Shown: positions 25,986-35,315, counted from the stretch's first letter. The stretch: DNA of 64,000 nucleotides from Spirosoma sp. 48-14 (GCF_001898575.1 NZ_MKUD01000045.1:265382-329381); one strand, 5' to 3'. Notes: generated by a model from the sequence alone, not told the origin. Numbers and translations are program-made.

Positions 25986-26014
25986 ATGCCCGTAGTCTGA
26001 TTGGCTACGGGCAT
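25986..26014. terminator. terminator hairpin after DoxX
   Basis: ATGCCCGTAG (25986-25995) pairs with CTACGGGCAT (26005-26014), followed by TTCTATTTTA. It ends DoxX on the plus strand and may also face the decayed minus-strand genes. Confidence 0.7.
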
Positions 26015-26021
26015 TTCTATT

Positions 26022-26174
26022 TTATACAAAGGCAGCAGCCGCATCTTTCAGTACCGGTATCTGATCCTCTTCCGATACGTCAAGCGCGTTGAAATCATCG
26101 CCCGAGCGAACCACATTGTCGATGACATACAAGGGTTGCAGCGTACCGCTGGTTCGCAATGCGTTCCTCCCATT
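26022..26174 (-). pseudogene. TonB-dependent receptor plug-domain fragment
   Basis: A 50-codon minus-strand frame not in the track reads GTLQPLYVIDNVVRSGDDFN and then VLKDAAAAFV before TAA. PLYVIDxV...VLKDAAA is the plug-domain motif of TonB-dependent (SusC/RagA-like) receptors. Only this piece is left. The break lies close to the stop of the DUF3826 fragment upstream, as if a deletion had joined the two. Confidence 0.65.
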
Positions 26175-26194
26175 CTTTGCTGGCTTTTCCATGT

Positions 26195-26491
26195 CTATTC
26201 CAGGTCGCGATATTGCTGCACGATGGTTTGCTGCACATGGGCTGTTTTGTTCACATCGGTCAGGCCCAGCGAAGCCACTATTTTAGCAGCCCGTTCATTC
26301 AATACACGTGTATAGGCAGCTTCTTTTTCCTCGCTCGTCTGCTCCTGTCCTACAGCCAACCCCACGCTTAAGAAGGCAATCAGGGTGCCCAATAAGGTAT
26401 TTTGCAGCCCAGAACGTAGTGCAAAAAACAGGCTTTTCGACGCTGGCTGACCTAACATTCGACAACTGCCTAGCTGAGCAAAATCCTTCAT
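26195..26491 (-). pseudogene. DUF3826 protein, truncated after about 50 mature residues
   Basis: The frame has a signal-like segment (LLGTLIAFLSVGLAVGQ) and then QTSEEKEAAYTRVLNERAAK and IVASLGLTDVNK, ending VQQYRDLE with a stop. This resembles the N-terminus of DUF3826 proteins, which are about 200-230 aa and are often encoded near pectin-degrading genes in Bacteroidota. The remaining 150 residues are gone and TonB-plug sequence follows within about 20 bp. The family call is from memory of the motif pattern. Confidence 0.5.
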
Positions 26492-26705
26492 GAGAGAGTC
26501 TGTAGAAACTGGCAAAAACACGGTTAAACAATACTTTTCTATAACACGATACAAAAATAGGCTACGACCAGGGGTAACAACTGTATTTTTTCGCCAATTT
26601 ATTGTAGGAAATTATCATAGAGAAAATGTGAATAATTTGGATTATTTCGTTTAGGTTTGTAATCAGGTTCCCGCCAACCTATGTAATGAAGCGCCTTCTC
26701 TTGCC

Positions 26706-27596
26706 ATGAAACCTCTATTTCGAAAAGTAACGGCCAACCTCGAAACGTCGTACACGGTTCGGCACGACGTTTTACCGCATTTCAAGAACATCTGGCATTA
26801 CCACCCTGAACTCGAACTACACTATATTATCAAGGGCGAAGGGGTGCGGTTTATTGGGGATAAGATCAGCAACTTTTCACCGGGGGAGATTGTGCTGGTC
26901 GGCGAAAACTTACCGCATACCTGGCGAAGCAGTGATGAGTATTTTCAAAACGATCCCGATCTACATATTGAAATCATCGTCATTCACTTTTTGCCCAATT
27001 GCTTGGGTGAGCATCTGCTGAAACTTCCCGAGGCCTACCTGCTGCCCCGGCTTTTTGAAAAGGCAAAAAGTGGTATGGTCATCAATGGAAAAGCGAATAC
27101 CAAACTGGCCGAACTGATGCAGCAGGCCATCGATGCTACGAATCTGGATAAGATTCTGATTTTGTTTTCGATCCTGAAAACACTGGCTGAAACCGAAGAA
27201 TACGAACCGATTGTGAATGGTCAGGCTGCTTTTTACCAATCGAACGAAACCGATACGCTTCGCCTAAACAAAGTGTGCAACTACACGCTTACTAACTACC
27301 GGAAAGACATTACCCTGGATGAAATTTCGTCCATCAGCAACCTGAGTGTCACTTCGTTTTGTCGCTATTTTAAGCTGATGACCAATAAAACGTACTACGA
27401 TTTTCTGATTGAAATACGCATCAGTCATGCCTGCCGGGCACTGATTGACGATAAAATACCGACGGAAGTCATCTGCTTTGACTGCGGCTTCAACAACGTG
27501 TCGAATTTTTACCGCCATTTCAAGAAAGTTACCGGTCTGACACCCCTGGAATACAAGCGTCAGTATTTGAAAAAAGGCCGTATGGCAGTTGCCTAA
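26706..27596 (+). CDS. AraC-family transcriptional regulator
   Basis: 296 aa. The N-terminal cupin sensor has WHYHPELELHYIIKGEGVRF and IVLVGENLPHTWRS, typical of sugar-sensing AraC proteins of Bacteroidota. The C-terminal double helix-turn-helix runs from NYRKDITLDEISSISNLSV through FCRYFKLMTNKTYYDFLIEI to FDCGFNNVSNFYRHFKKVTG, ending TPLEYK. A TAGGTTTG box lies at 26652. The GH43 gene starts 31 bp downstream in the same direction, so this regulator probably controls it and may be co-transcribed with it. Confidence 0.9.
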   Translation: MKPLFRKVTANLETSYTVRHDVLPHFKNIWHYHPELELHYIIKGEGVRFIGDKISNFSPGEIVLVGENLPHTWRSSDEYFQNDPDLHIEIIVIHFLPNCLGEHLLKLPEAYLLPRLFEKAKSGMVINGKANTKLAELMQQAIDATNLDKILILFSILKTLAETEEYEPIVNGQAAFYQSNETDTLRLNKVCNYTLTNYRKDITLDEISSISNLSVTSFCRYFKLMTNKTYYDFLIEIRISHACRALIDDKIPTEVICFDCGFNNVSNFYRHFKKVTGLTPLEYKRQYLKKGRMAVA

Positions 27597-27627
27597 CCTA
27601 ACAAAGCTGCATTTTTTAAACCTATCT

Positions 27628-29202
27628 ATGCCCTCCCTTTTCGTACGAATCGTGCTGTGTTTACTGATTTCGGTACACAGTCTGGCTCAGTCCACAAAAC
27701 CTTCGGGAATAACAACTACATACCGCAATCCGGTTATTCCGGGCGATTTTGCCGATCCATCCATCATTCGCGTTGGGGATACGTATTATGCCGTTGGCAC
27801 CTCGTCGGAATGGGGGCCTGCTTTTCCAATCTATACGTCAAAAGACCTGGTCAACTGGACGTACGTTGGCCCTGTTTTTCATAAACTCCCGTCTTGGACC
27901 ATGGGCAGTTTCTGGGCTCCCGAACTTGTCTATCGGCAGGGCACTTACTATGTTTATTATACAGCCCGCCGAAAGTCGGACAAGCACTCGTTTATAGGCG
28001 TAGCTACGGCCCGCAACCTACGAAGCGGCTTTACCGATCATGGGCTGCTACTGGAATGGACAAGCGAAGCCATTGACCCATTTATCATTGAAGATAAGGG
28101 TAAACCGTATATAACCTGGAAAGCCTACGGCCTCGATAAGGGCAAAGCCATTGAATTGCTGGGCGCGGAATTATCGGCCGATGGCTTAAAAGTAATCGGC
28201 CAGCACTTTTCCTTATTAACGGCTGACCGTTCGGGTTGGGAAGCGGGCGGCATGGAAGGCCAGGCTATTTTCAAACGGGGTATGTATTACTACATGACCT
28301 ATTCAGGGAACACCTGCTGCGGAACTGGCTGTAACTATCAGGTTGGTCTGGCCCGTGCGGTGAACCTGCGAGGCCCTTGGGAGAAATTTTCCGGCAACCC
28401 GGTTTTGGTGAGTGACGACACCTGGAAATGCCCCGGCCATGGAACGGTAGTGACCACGCCCGATAATCGGTATGTCTATCTGCACCATGCGTATAACGGA
28501 ACAGACTTTACGTTTACCGGTCGTCAGGGTGTGTTGAGTGAGCTGGTCTGGAACGACAAAACGCAGTGGCCCACCTTTCGGTATGGTACTACCGTTCCGG
28601 CACAGGCCGAAGCCTTCGGTGGCGCTTCCCAGAAACCTATTTCTCCGCAAACCGTTCACTTTACCAACCCAGGCGCTGCTCTTCCCTGGGTTTGGGATGT
28701 CAGTCAGACCGAACCTCCGACTACGATTCAGGCTGGTCAACTACAGCTTTCTAGCGTATCGACCAGCCCAACGGGAAGTTTTCTGGGGCTGGTCATTCAA
28801 AAAGGTACGTATACGTTTTCGGCCGACATAACTCCGCAGCCCGGTATTCTGCAAAGCATTTGTGTGTATGGCGATGCGAACAATTCGCTAGGTTTTGGCA
28901 TTCGCAACGATTCGCTCGAATTGTGGCAGGTGAAAGACGGCGTTCGACAAGTATTGAAAAACCATCGCTTAACCGAAAACGTATCGGAATCGGACATTAC
29001 CTTGCAGGTACACAGCCATGTTGGGCAATATTATACTTATAGCTGGCAAACCTCCGGTGGAAAGCCGCAACAGATAACGACCAATCCCGTCAACGGCTCC
29101 TTTCTTCCCCGTTGGGACCGTGCCCCCCGTATCGGTATCAGCGTGTCAGGGCCTCCGCATACGCACAGCCTGATTCGGACTGTATCGCTAACCTATCCCT
29201 GA
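27628..29202 (+). CDS. secreted glycoside hydrolase family 43 enzyme
   Basis: 524 aa from the Met at 27628, the start of a signal peptide (MPSLFVRIVLCLLISVHSLA); the track used an upstream TTG inside the AraC gene. GH43 five-bladed propeller with its three acids in place: Asp in GDFADPSII, the pKa-modulating Asp in EAIDPFIIED and Glu in GWEAGGMEGQ. The C-terminal 170 residues form a beta-sandwich (GH43 C2-type) domain. Likely activities are arabinofuranosidase, arabinanase or xylosidase; the sequence does not decide. The AraC neighbour suggests induction by arabinose-type sugars. Confidence 0.9.
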   Translation: MPSLFVRIVLCLLISVHSLAQSTKPSGITTTYRNPVIPGDFADPSIIRVGDTYYAVGTSSEWGPAFPIYTSKDLVNWTYVGPVFHKLPSWTMGSFWAPELVYRQGTYYVYYTARRKSDKHSFIGVATARNLRSGFTDHGLLLEWTSEAIDPFIIEDKGKPYITWKAYGLDKGKAIELLGAELSADGLKVIGQHFSLLTADRSGWEAGGMEGQAIFKRGMYYYMTYSGNTCCGTGCNYQVGLARAVNLRGPWEKFSGNPVLVSDDTWKCPGHGTVVTTPDNRYVYLHHAYNGTDFTFTGRQGVLSELVWNDKTQWPTFRYGTTVPAQAEAFGGASQKPISPQTVHFTNPGAALPWVWDVSQTEPPTTIQAGQLQLSSVSTSPTGSFLGLVIQKGTYTFSADITPQPGILQSICVYGDANNSLGFGIRNDSLELWQVKDGVRQVLKNHRLTENVSESDITLQVHSHVGQYYTYSWQTSGGKPQQITTNPVNGSFLPRWDRAPRIGISVSGPPHTHSLIRTVSLTYP

Positions 29203-29495
29203 CATTGATCAATCTCTATACACTATAAAGCACCGTATATATTGTGACAAGGACGAAATACAAAATGCCCCGAAGGAATTTATTTGGTGTTCTTTCAAAA
29301 GAGCGTTTTCCTGAGATTGGATGAAGTTTAACTAGGTAAGACGTCTCTTCTGCTCACTGTCGTTTAATAGAGTGGCTGGCTAAATACATCTATAGCTTAC
29401 TCATCAGTTGGTTGTACTGACATCAAATTCTTTTGTTTTTGACTCCACCAGAATCTGTGTGTGGCATTGCTCAATAAGCTGAAGAATTTACTCGA

Positions 29496-30713
29496 CTAGT
29501 GGCCACTCAATTTAAGGGCATACTTCTTGAGGATGCTTTTAAATTCGGCCATATCAGTAGATGCATTACACAGAAACACAATGCCAACCTCATGGTTGAA
29601 TTCAATCAAACTGGAAACGCCTGGGTCACTACCCGGGTGACCAATAAAACCGTCCGGGTAAAGCTCCCAGAATACCCCGTTATTATACTTAGTTACATCG
29701 TAATTGCCAATTTTATCCCTGTTCGTGAAAAAAGGCCTTACCATTCTTTGCACCATTTTCTTCGGTAAAATACGGGATGAGTTGTTTAGAGACTTAATCA
29801 TTTCTTGCACAAACTGACTTAATTCCCCAGCGGATGTGACCAGTCCACCGTCAGGATAGGTGACTGAAGTGTAAAAAGGAAATGCCAGATCGGCATTATA
29901 GTAGGGTATAGCTCGGCTACGTAGTGTTTTAGGATTGATAAACCAATCGGATTGGCTCATTTTTAAGGGCGCAAAAATGTATTTATGCGTAAAATCCGAA
30001 AAACTCATCTTCGCCTTTGTTTCAATTAAATAGGCTGCCAAGGCGGAGCCAATATTACTGTAGCTATAGTATGTTCCTGGTTTTTGGTTTAAGAAATTAC
30101 GGGTAGAATAGAGGTTTCCCTGGGTGGACAGATAGCTAACCATAAACTCATGTAATGTTGTATCGGTTAAGTCACCGCCCAAATCGGCTTCTTTGATGAG
30201 TGCGATTGAAGATGCGTCTGTATGGTCGGTAATTACGAACCGATAGGTCTTAGCATAAACGCTGTCATTATCAGTAATTCCCGAAGTATGAGTGACTAAG
30301 TGTTTAATACGAATGGTTTCAGCCGGAAAATACGGGTTATAAATGGTAAATGGCAGTAGTTTGTTGATATCCGATTCTAAATTAAAATAGCCCAGTTGAA
30401 TCGCTTTTATTAAGGCTAACGAGATAAACGCCTTACTGACGGAGGCAATGTTGATGGTGGTGTTCAAGTCGAACGGTTTTTGGTTTTTGATATCCGCATA
30501 CCCCAGCGACTTTTGATAAAGTATCCTCTTACTATTTAGAATTGTCACCGCACATCCGGGAATAGCTGATTGTTCAAAACGAGCCGTTAAGTCTCGGTCT
30601 AAACTGTCCAAATACTTGTGCTGTCCTGTTGCTTTTGTAGCTAGTCCTAAAACGGAAACAAATACGAGCAGGATAAAGAGAATTTTAGGTAAACTGGAGG
30701 TTGATCCGTTCAT
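29496..30713 (-). CDS. serine hydrolase, class C beta-lactamase fold
   Basis: 405 aa from Met 30713, which opens a signal peptide (LFILLVFVSVLGLATKATG); the longer track start adds unrelated residues. Catalytic motifs of the beta-lactamase/DD-peptidase fold: SVSK (IASVSKAFISLAL) and YSN (YYSYSNIGSALAAY); the third motif appears as HPG (IGHPGSDPGV). Members act as peptidases, esterases or amidases; no specific substrate can be named. The base composition is somewhat AT-rich. The IS605 element lies just upstream of it (beyond 30937). Confidence 0.83.
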   Translation of the reverse strand: MNGSTSSLPKILFILLVFVSVLGLATKATGQHKYLDSLDRDLTARFEQSAIPGCAVTILNSKRILYQKSLGYADIKNQKPFDLNTTINIASVSKAFISLALIKAIQLGYFNLESDINKLLPFTIYNPYFPAETIRIKHLVTHTSGITDNDSVYAKTYRFVITDHTDASSIALIKEADLGGDLTDTTLHEFMVSYLSTQGNLYSTRNFLNQKPGTYYSYSNIGSALAAYLIETKAKMSFSDFTHKYIFAPLKMSQSDWFINPKTLRSRAIPYYNADLAFPFYTSVTYPDGGLVTSAGELSQFVQEMIKSLNNSSRILPKKMVQRMVRPFFTNRDKIGNYDVTKYNNGVFWELYPDGFIGHPGSDPGVSSLIEFNHEVGIVFLCNASTDMAEFKSILKKYALKLSGH

Positions 30714-30944
30714 AGTTCTAGTCAGCTTCAGGCATTTTGACCAAGCAACAATCGGCGAGTTGCTCCCAAGTAGCCAAACGAACATTTAGTTACCCACTAA
30801 CGCTCTTGTTTGCGTGGGTCTACTCTACTGATGCCTAATCTAATCCAAGGGTTGTCGGCTTGAGCGGAGCTTAACAAATTTTAACGGATGATACTTGGGT
30901 AGCTGTACTAACGACTCATTAAAGGCCCGGTTTTACGATATAAA

Positions 30945-30986
30945 AGCGGCTAATGCTCCCGGCTTTAGCCGGGGGATACAGCCGCT
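30945..30986. repeat. left-end hairpin of the IS605-type element
   Basis: CCCGGCT-TT-AGCCGGG (30958-30973) forms the tip, and AGCGGCT (30945-30951) pairs with AGCCGCT (30980-30986) to lengthen the stem. TnpA of this family recognises such a subterminal hairpin as single-stranded DNA. It overlaps the 3' end of tnpA by 2 bp. Confidence 0.75.
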
Positions 30987-31383
30987 AATTGTTTTTCTGG
31001 TCCTGAATATACCGTTTGATGGTTTCTTCTGAGATATGCCCAACCGATTCAGCATAATACGAACGAGTCCACAAGGTAGGCAATCTGGTACGAAGGCTGA
31101 TATATTCCTGCCTGAGTATTCGGCTTGTATAGCCCTTGATTTGTCCGGCAATGTTGTGTACGCTATCGATTGGCCGGGCCTCTACAAACAAATGTACATG
31201 GTCTGGCATCACTTCCATTTCATGTACCGTCAACCCCATCGCAAACGCTTTTTCCATAATCAGTTCTTTGAGCCTGACTTCAATGTCTGGTATCAGCACC
31301 TTGCGCCGGTATTTGGTACACCAAATAATATGATACTTGAGATTGTGGACAACGTGCGACGAATAAGAATATCTGTCTGCCAT
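30985..31383 (-). CDS. tnpA: IS200/IS605 HUH transposase TnpA
   Basis: 132-aa Y1 transposase that cuts and rejoins single-stranded DNA at the element's ends. The HUH metal-binding motif is in VMPDHVHLFVEA and the catalytic Tyr is expected in YYAESVGHISEETIKRYI. The opening HNLKYHIIWCTKYRRKVL is standard. Length is within the family range, with no frameshift. Divergent from tnpB with 51 bp between starts. A TATATTTG box lies 20 bp before its start. Confidence 0.93.
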   Translation of the reverse strand: MADRYSYSSHVVHNLKYHIIWCTKYRRKVLIPDIEVRLKELIMEKAFAMGLTVHEMEVMPDHVHLFVEARPIDSVHNIAGQIKGYTSRILRQEYISLRTRLPTLWTRSYYAESVGHISEETIKRYIQDQKNN

Positions 31384-31403
31384 TTTTATAATTATTTATT
31401 AGG

Positions 31404-31411
31404 CAAATATA
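31404..31411 (-). promoter_or_regulatory. -7 box for tnpA
   Basis: TATATTTG on the minus strand matches TAnnTTTG. It lies in the 51-bp gap between tnpA and tnpB. The gap also has 7-bp arms ATTAGGC and GCCTAAT near its two ends. No -33 box was found. Confidence 0.4.
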
Positions 31412-31434
31412 TATCTATTTTGTAGATTCGCCTA

Positions 31435-32586
31435 ATGATTCAGGTCAAGACATACCGTTACAAACTGGCCCCTAATTTGTCCCAACAGAGGGCATTAGGC
31501 CAATGGCTTGGTGCGTGTCGATACGTCTATAACCTGTCGTTGTCCTACAAAAAGACCTTATGGGAGCAATATAAAATCAGTATTGGCAAGAACGACATTC
31601 AGAAAGAGTTAGCAAGCATTGCTAAAGATACCGACTGGTTAGGCTGTGTGCATTCTCAAGTGTTGCAGGAAGTCACTGACCGCGTATTCAATGCGTTTGA
31701 TGGTTTCTTTAACCGGGCCGCCGGGCGGCCGGGCAAGGGCTTTCCAAAGTTCGCCCGGAAGGGTCAATATCAGTCGTTTAGCTTTAAACAGGGCGTTAAA
31801 ATCAACAATACCCATGTACAGTTGCCCAAATTCGGCAAGATAAAATACCGCAACAGTCGAGATTGCACGGGAACAATAAAACGGGCAACGGTTCGTGAAT
31901 GTGCTGACGGTTGGTATGTGTGTCTGTGTGTAGAAACGGACATTGAATCACTACCTATCAATCAGAACAGCATTGGTATTGATGTAGGTATCAAATCGCT
32001 TCTTGTTACTTCAGACGGCGAAACGATTGATAACCCCAAACATCTCTACAAAGCGGAGAAAAAGTTAAAGAGACTACAACGAAGCGTTAGCCGCAAAAAG
32101 AAGGGCAGTGCTAACAGGAAGAAAGCGGTAAAAAAGTTAGCGCGTCAGCATCAGAAAGTAGCCAATACCCGGAACGATTTTCAGCATAAAGTAACGACTC
32201 GGCTCATTCGTGAAAACCAAGCGATTGCCTGTGAATCGTTGCAGATTCAAAATATGTTAGCCAATCACAATCTGGCAAAGTCCATCTCGGATGCTGGTTG
32301 GTATAGCCTAACCCAAATGCTTGAGTATAAAGCGAAATGGTATGGTCGAACGTTTGAGAAAGTGTCTGCCCGGCATACTTCGCAAGACTGTTCAGCGTGT
32401 GGCTACCGTAATACCGAACTAACGCTTGCGGTTAGGTTGTGGACGTGTCCGAGTTGTGGCAATATCCACGACCGTGACCAGAATGCGGCCCAGAATATCA
32501 AGAAAAAGGCGGTAGGGCATACCGTGTCAGCTTGGGAAGTATACACGCCGGTTGCGGTGGTAGCCCAAGAATCTCCCGGGCTTTAG
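31435..32586 (+). CDS. tnpB: TnpB, RNA-guided nuclease of IS605 (OrfB)
   Basis: 383 aa. TnpB proteins are RNA-guided DNA nucleases, relatives of Cas12, that use an RNA from the element's right end. The RuvC acids are present: Asp in SIGIDVGIKSLLV, Glu in QAIACESLQIQNM, and Asp in IHDRDQNAAQNI. The zinc ribbon is CSACGYRNTEL followed by CPSCGNIHDRD. The N-terminal WED-like part starts IQVKTYRYKLAPN and includes GACRYVYNLSLSYKK. All catalytic residues are intact. Its stop lies within the right-end hairpin, where the guide RNA scaffold is expected. Confidence 0.93.
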   Translation: MIQVKTYRYKLAPNLSQQRALGQWLGACRYVYNLSLSYKKTLWEQYKISIGKNDIQKELASIAKDTDWLGCVHSQVLQEVTDRVFNAFDGFFNRAAGRPGKGFPKFARKGQYQSFSFKQGVKINNTHVQLPKFGKIKYRNSRDCTGTIKRATVRECADGWYVCLCVETDIESLPINQNSIGIDVGIKSLLVTSDGETIDNPKHLYKAEKKLKRLQRSVSRKKKGSANRKKAVKKLARQHQKVANTRNDFQHKVTTRLIRENQAIACESLQIQNMLANHNLAKSISDAGWYSLTQMLEYKAKWYGRTFEKVSARHTSQDCSACGYRNTELTLAVRLWTCPSCGNIHDRDQNAAQNIKKKAVGHTVSAWEVYTPVAVVAQESPGL

Positions 32587-32594
32587 CCGGGAGA
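32572..32594 (+). repeat. right-end hairpin of the IS605-type element
   Basis: TCTCCCGGGC-TTTA-GCCGGGAGA forms a stem with one extra G. It resembles the left-end hairpin and overlaps the tnpB stop. In this family the 3' part of tnpB and the right end are transcribed as the guide RNA; the guide would be the 15-20 nt after the element end. The RNA itself is not proved by sequence. Confidence 0.65.
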
Positions 32595-32794
32595 GTGTCA
32601 AAAACGTATGATGTTGGTCGTACGTTTGTAAAATGAGATTTGGGTAACCTATAAATGTTAGTTTATAGTGGGACATGAAAAGTCTTTAAATGACAATGCC
32701 CACGACATGACTAAGTAACGACGAAGGACAATATTGTTAACAGCCTCTCTTTCTTAAAGATGCCTTGTGACCATTAAAGAGAAAGGGCAGTAGC

Positions 32795-33730
32795 TTACAA
32801 AACCTCCAACGCCAGTTTATCCTGCAAGCGGGTATAATCGGCCAATAAGCCTTCCACTTGTTTAGCGATTTCGGGCGTAAATGTGCCTACCTCACGACGG
32901 GTATAGGTCGATATGTCGAAGCCACGCAGTTGCAGGAAGTATTTCGACACGGTTGGGTACACGTTATGAATCACATCCATACTGTCGATCAGAAACTGCT
33001 GTACCTCCCCTACTTCCTGCTGTAAATCCGTGTGATTATAATGCTGGCACAACCAGACAATCAGCTCAGGGAAGAAGTTGCCCTGAATGCAGGAAAGTCC
33101 GGCCGAACCGGCCTTGAGCGATTCGACGGCATGAACCATATAAGCATCGTACAACCCGAAACCAGGTCGGTTGGCCAGTCGTATCTTCTCCCGGATCTGA
33201 TCAATGTCCAGGCAGGTATCTTTATGGTAGATCACCCGACCCGTATCGACAAACAGCTTCAACTGCTCAGGCGAAATCAGGCGTTTATACGGTACCGGAC
33301 ACTCGTAAAAGCCAACCGGAACCGTATCCGTTTGATCCAGCAATTGAAAAACGCGGTCGTTGAACACGTCATCCGAATCGGTTTGTTCGGCTAGTAGCCC
33401 CGTAATCAGGATAACGGCATCCGTCCCTTTATCGGCAACCTGCTTCACAAAATCAGCTTGCTGAGCAATAGGTCCACCAAATGTACCCGTAGCCACAACA
33501 GGCACTCGACCATTGGTTACCTTGATGACGTGTTCGATGATCTGAAGCCGCTCCTGCTCGCTCAGTTCAAACATTTCGCTCGACAGGCAATTGGCAAACA
33601 ACCCAGCGGCACCGGCTTGTAAGTATAGCTCCGTCAGTCGGGTAAGCGAGTCGAAATCAATAGCGCCACTGTCCGTGAACGGCGTGAGCATTACAGGGAT
33701 AAAGCCCTTTTGCGAAGTTTTGTTAGTCAT
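32795..33730 (-). CDS. DapA-family aldolase/lyase (class I, Schiff base)
   Basis: 311 aa from Met 33730 (MTNKTSQKGFIPVMLTPF). A (beta/alpha)8 barrel of the dihydrodipicolinate synthase / N-acetylneuraminate lyase superfamily. The Schiff-base Lys is in VIYHKDTCLD and the conserved Tyr in VGFYECPVPYKR. The usual GTTGE motif is replaced by NCLSSEMFEL, so it is not true DapA. Such enzymes cleave 2-keto-3-deoxy sugar acids or sialic acids. It overlaps the end of the symporter gene by 8 bp and is last in a three-gene operon with a glycosidase, so catabolism of an imported sugar is likely. Confidence 0.85.
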   Translation of the reverse strand: MTNKTSQKGFIPVMLTPFTDSGAIDFDSLTRLTELYLQAGAAGLFANCLSSEMFELSEQERLQIIEHVIKVTNGRVPVVATGTFGGPIAQQADFVKQVADKGTDAVILITGLLAEQTDSDDVFNDRVFQLLDQTDTVPVGFYECPVPYKRLISPEQLKLFVDTGRVIYHKDTCLDIDQIREKIRLANRPGFGLYDAYMVHAVESLKAGSAGLSCIQGNFFPELIVWLCQHYNHTDLQQEVGEVQQFLIDSMDVIHNVYPTVSKYFLQLRGFDISTYTRREVGTFTPEIAKQVEGLLADYTRLQDKLALEVL

Positions 33731-35315
33731 TGGTAAATACACTGGCCTCTTTGGTTTGCTCCGAAGGTCGGCCTTTAAGTTTAGTCAGTACAACACCCAC
33801 CAGGAAAATAGTGAGCGTACCGACGACAATAATCATGTTGCTGTGTAATGGATTGCGAAGGTATCCGTACTCGTCGGGTAGCTTGGGCGAAAACGTCAGC
33901 CAGACAATGACGAGTACCCCGATCACGACGGCTGTCAACGCTTCTGCACTCTTCGTTTGTCGACTGATTAGCCCTAGCAGAAAGAGACCCAGCATACCAG
34001 CCGCAAAAATACCCGATAATGTCCACCAGGTATCCAGAATGCTTTTCACACCGATCATAGCCAGTCCGGCGGTCAAGCCAAATACACCTACCACAACCGT
34101 GGAAATGTGTAACAACCGAAGCTGTTTCTGGCTCGATGGATTCGAATTAATGTACCGCTTGTAAATATCTTCGGTAAAGACGGTGGCCGATGCATTCATC
34201 CCCGAACTGATGGTACTCATCGCTGCCGACAGAATGGCCGAAATAATGAGCCCCATCAGGCCAACTGGCACATTGGTAACCATGAAATTAGGCATCACCT
34301 TATCGCCATAGTCGGCAGGTTGCAGCGTCGATGCCAGTTGGTTCACTTCAGCAGCCGATGCACCGGCTGGTAATCGTTCAAGTGCGACATTATGCCGAAT
34401 GACCTCAAGGAGCTGAGGGTACTGCTGATAATAGCCAAACAGGCAGGCACCAATGATAAAAAACAGCAGCGAAGCCGGTACATACAACCAAACGCAGAGC
34501 CAAAGCGATTTCGACGCTTCTTTCTCCGATGCCGTCGTATGGTAGCGCTGGATGTAGTTCTGGTCCATGCCAAAATTGTTCAGGTTGATGAAGAAGCCAT
34601 AGAACAGCACGACCCAGAATGTCGATTGCGTAAAATCGGGGGAGAGACTACCCAGGCTGAATTTGTCGTGCGCTTTACCGATCTCGATAATGGATGAAAT
34701 GCCCCCCGGCATCGCCTGCACAATGAGGTACATAATCAGCAAAGCCCCAAACGTTTTGATGACGCCCTGCACAACTTCGGTCCAGATCACGGCTTCCATT
34801 CCACCCATCACGGTGTAAATGATGATACAAACGCCCATCACCACCATAATGGTCTGCATCGAATACCCCGTAAGCGCCTGTAAACTCAACGCAATACCCA
34901 GAAAGATCGACCCCATCCGCGCCAGTTGGGTCAGCAGGAAACAGACGACGGCATAAGTTCGCGCCCATGAACCAAACCGATGCTCGAAATGCGTGTAGGC
35001 CGACACTTCGCCCGAACGCCTATAAAACGGAATAAAATACCGGGATGCCACAAAAGCCGCCAGCGGCATGGATAAACTGAATACAAACGAATTCCAGTTA
35101 CCCCCGAAGGCTTTGCCCGGCACACCCAGAAACGTATTGCTGCTCAAGAACGTCGCGTAGATGGATAAGCCAGTAGCCCAGCCCGGTATTAAGCCGGAAG
35201 CGGTCGTAAACTGGTCGGCATTCTTGTTCTTTCGGGAGAAATACACGCCCACCAGCACCATGGCTACGAGGTACACAGCAATAACGCCAAGGTCGATCAG
35301 GGGTAAGTTTTTCAT
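33723..35315 (-). CDS. sodium:solute symporter (SSS family)
   Basis: 530 aa from Met 35315 with 13-14 membrane helices. Family signatures: the first helix LGVIAVYLVAMVLVGVYFSR, then GLIPGWATGLSIYATFLSSN with the sodium-site region, and LPAGASAAEVNQLAS in an extracellular loop. The later part has GLIISAILSAAMSTISSGMN, the conserved TM8 Ser/Thr sodium site of SSS proteins. It imports a sugar, sialic acid or similar solute across the inner membrane; the cargo is undetermined. It lies between the MGH1-like glycosidase and the DapA-type aldolase. Confidence 0.9.
   Translation of the reverse strand: MKNLPLIDLGVIAVYLVAMVLVGVYFSRKNKNADQFTTASGLIPGWATGLSIYATFLSSNTFLGVPGKAFGGNWNSFVFSLSMPLAAFVASRYFIPFYRRSGEVSAYTHFEHRFGSWARTYAVVCFLLTQLARMGSIFLGIALSLQALTGYSMQTIMVVMGVCIIIYTVMGGMEAVIWTEVVQGVIKTFGALLIMYLIVQAMPGGISSIIEIGKAHDKFSLGSLSPDFTQSTFWVVLFYGFFINLNNFGMDQNYIQRYHTTASEKEASKSLWLCVWLYVPASLLFFIIGACLFGYYQQYPQLLEVIRHNVALERLPAGASAAEVNQLASTLQPADYGDKVMPNFMVTNVPVGLMGLIISAILSAAMSTISSGMNASATVFTEDIYKRYINSNPSSQKQLRLLHISTVVVGVFGLTAGLAMIGVKSILDTWWTLSGIFAAGMLGLFLLGLISRQTKSAEALTAVVIGVLVIVWLTFSPKLPDEYGYLRNPLHSNMIIVVGTLTIFLVGVVLTKLKGRPSEQTKEASVFTND

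Larger units (their letters stand above)
30937..32601. mobile_element. IS200/IS605-family insertion sequence with divergent tnpA and tnpB
   Basis: The element holds a HUH transposase (minus) and a TnpB nuclease (plus), back to back, with subterminal hairpins at both ends (30945-30986 and 32572-32594) instead of terminal inverted repeats. This is the IS605 layout. The left flank has TTAC (30933-30936) about 18 nt before the hairpin foot, and TCAA (32598-32601) follows the right hairpin. TTAC and TCAA are the cleavage motifs of IS608, so the ends given are inferred on that analogy. Both genes are full length, so the copy may be active. Confidence 0.75.
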
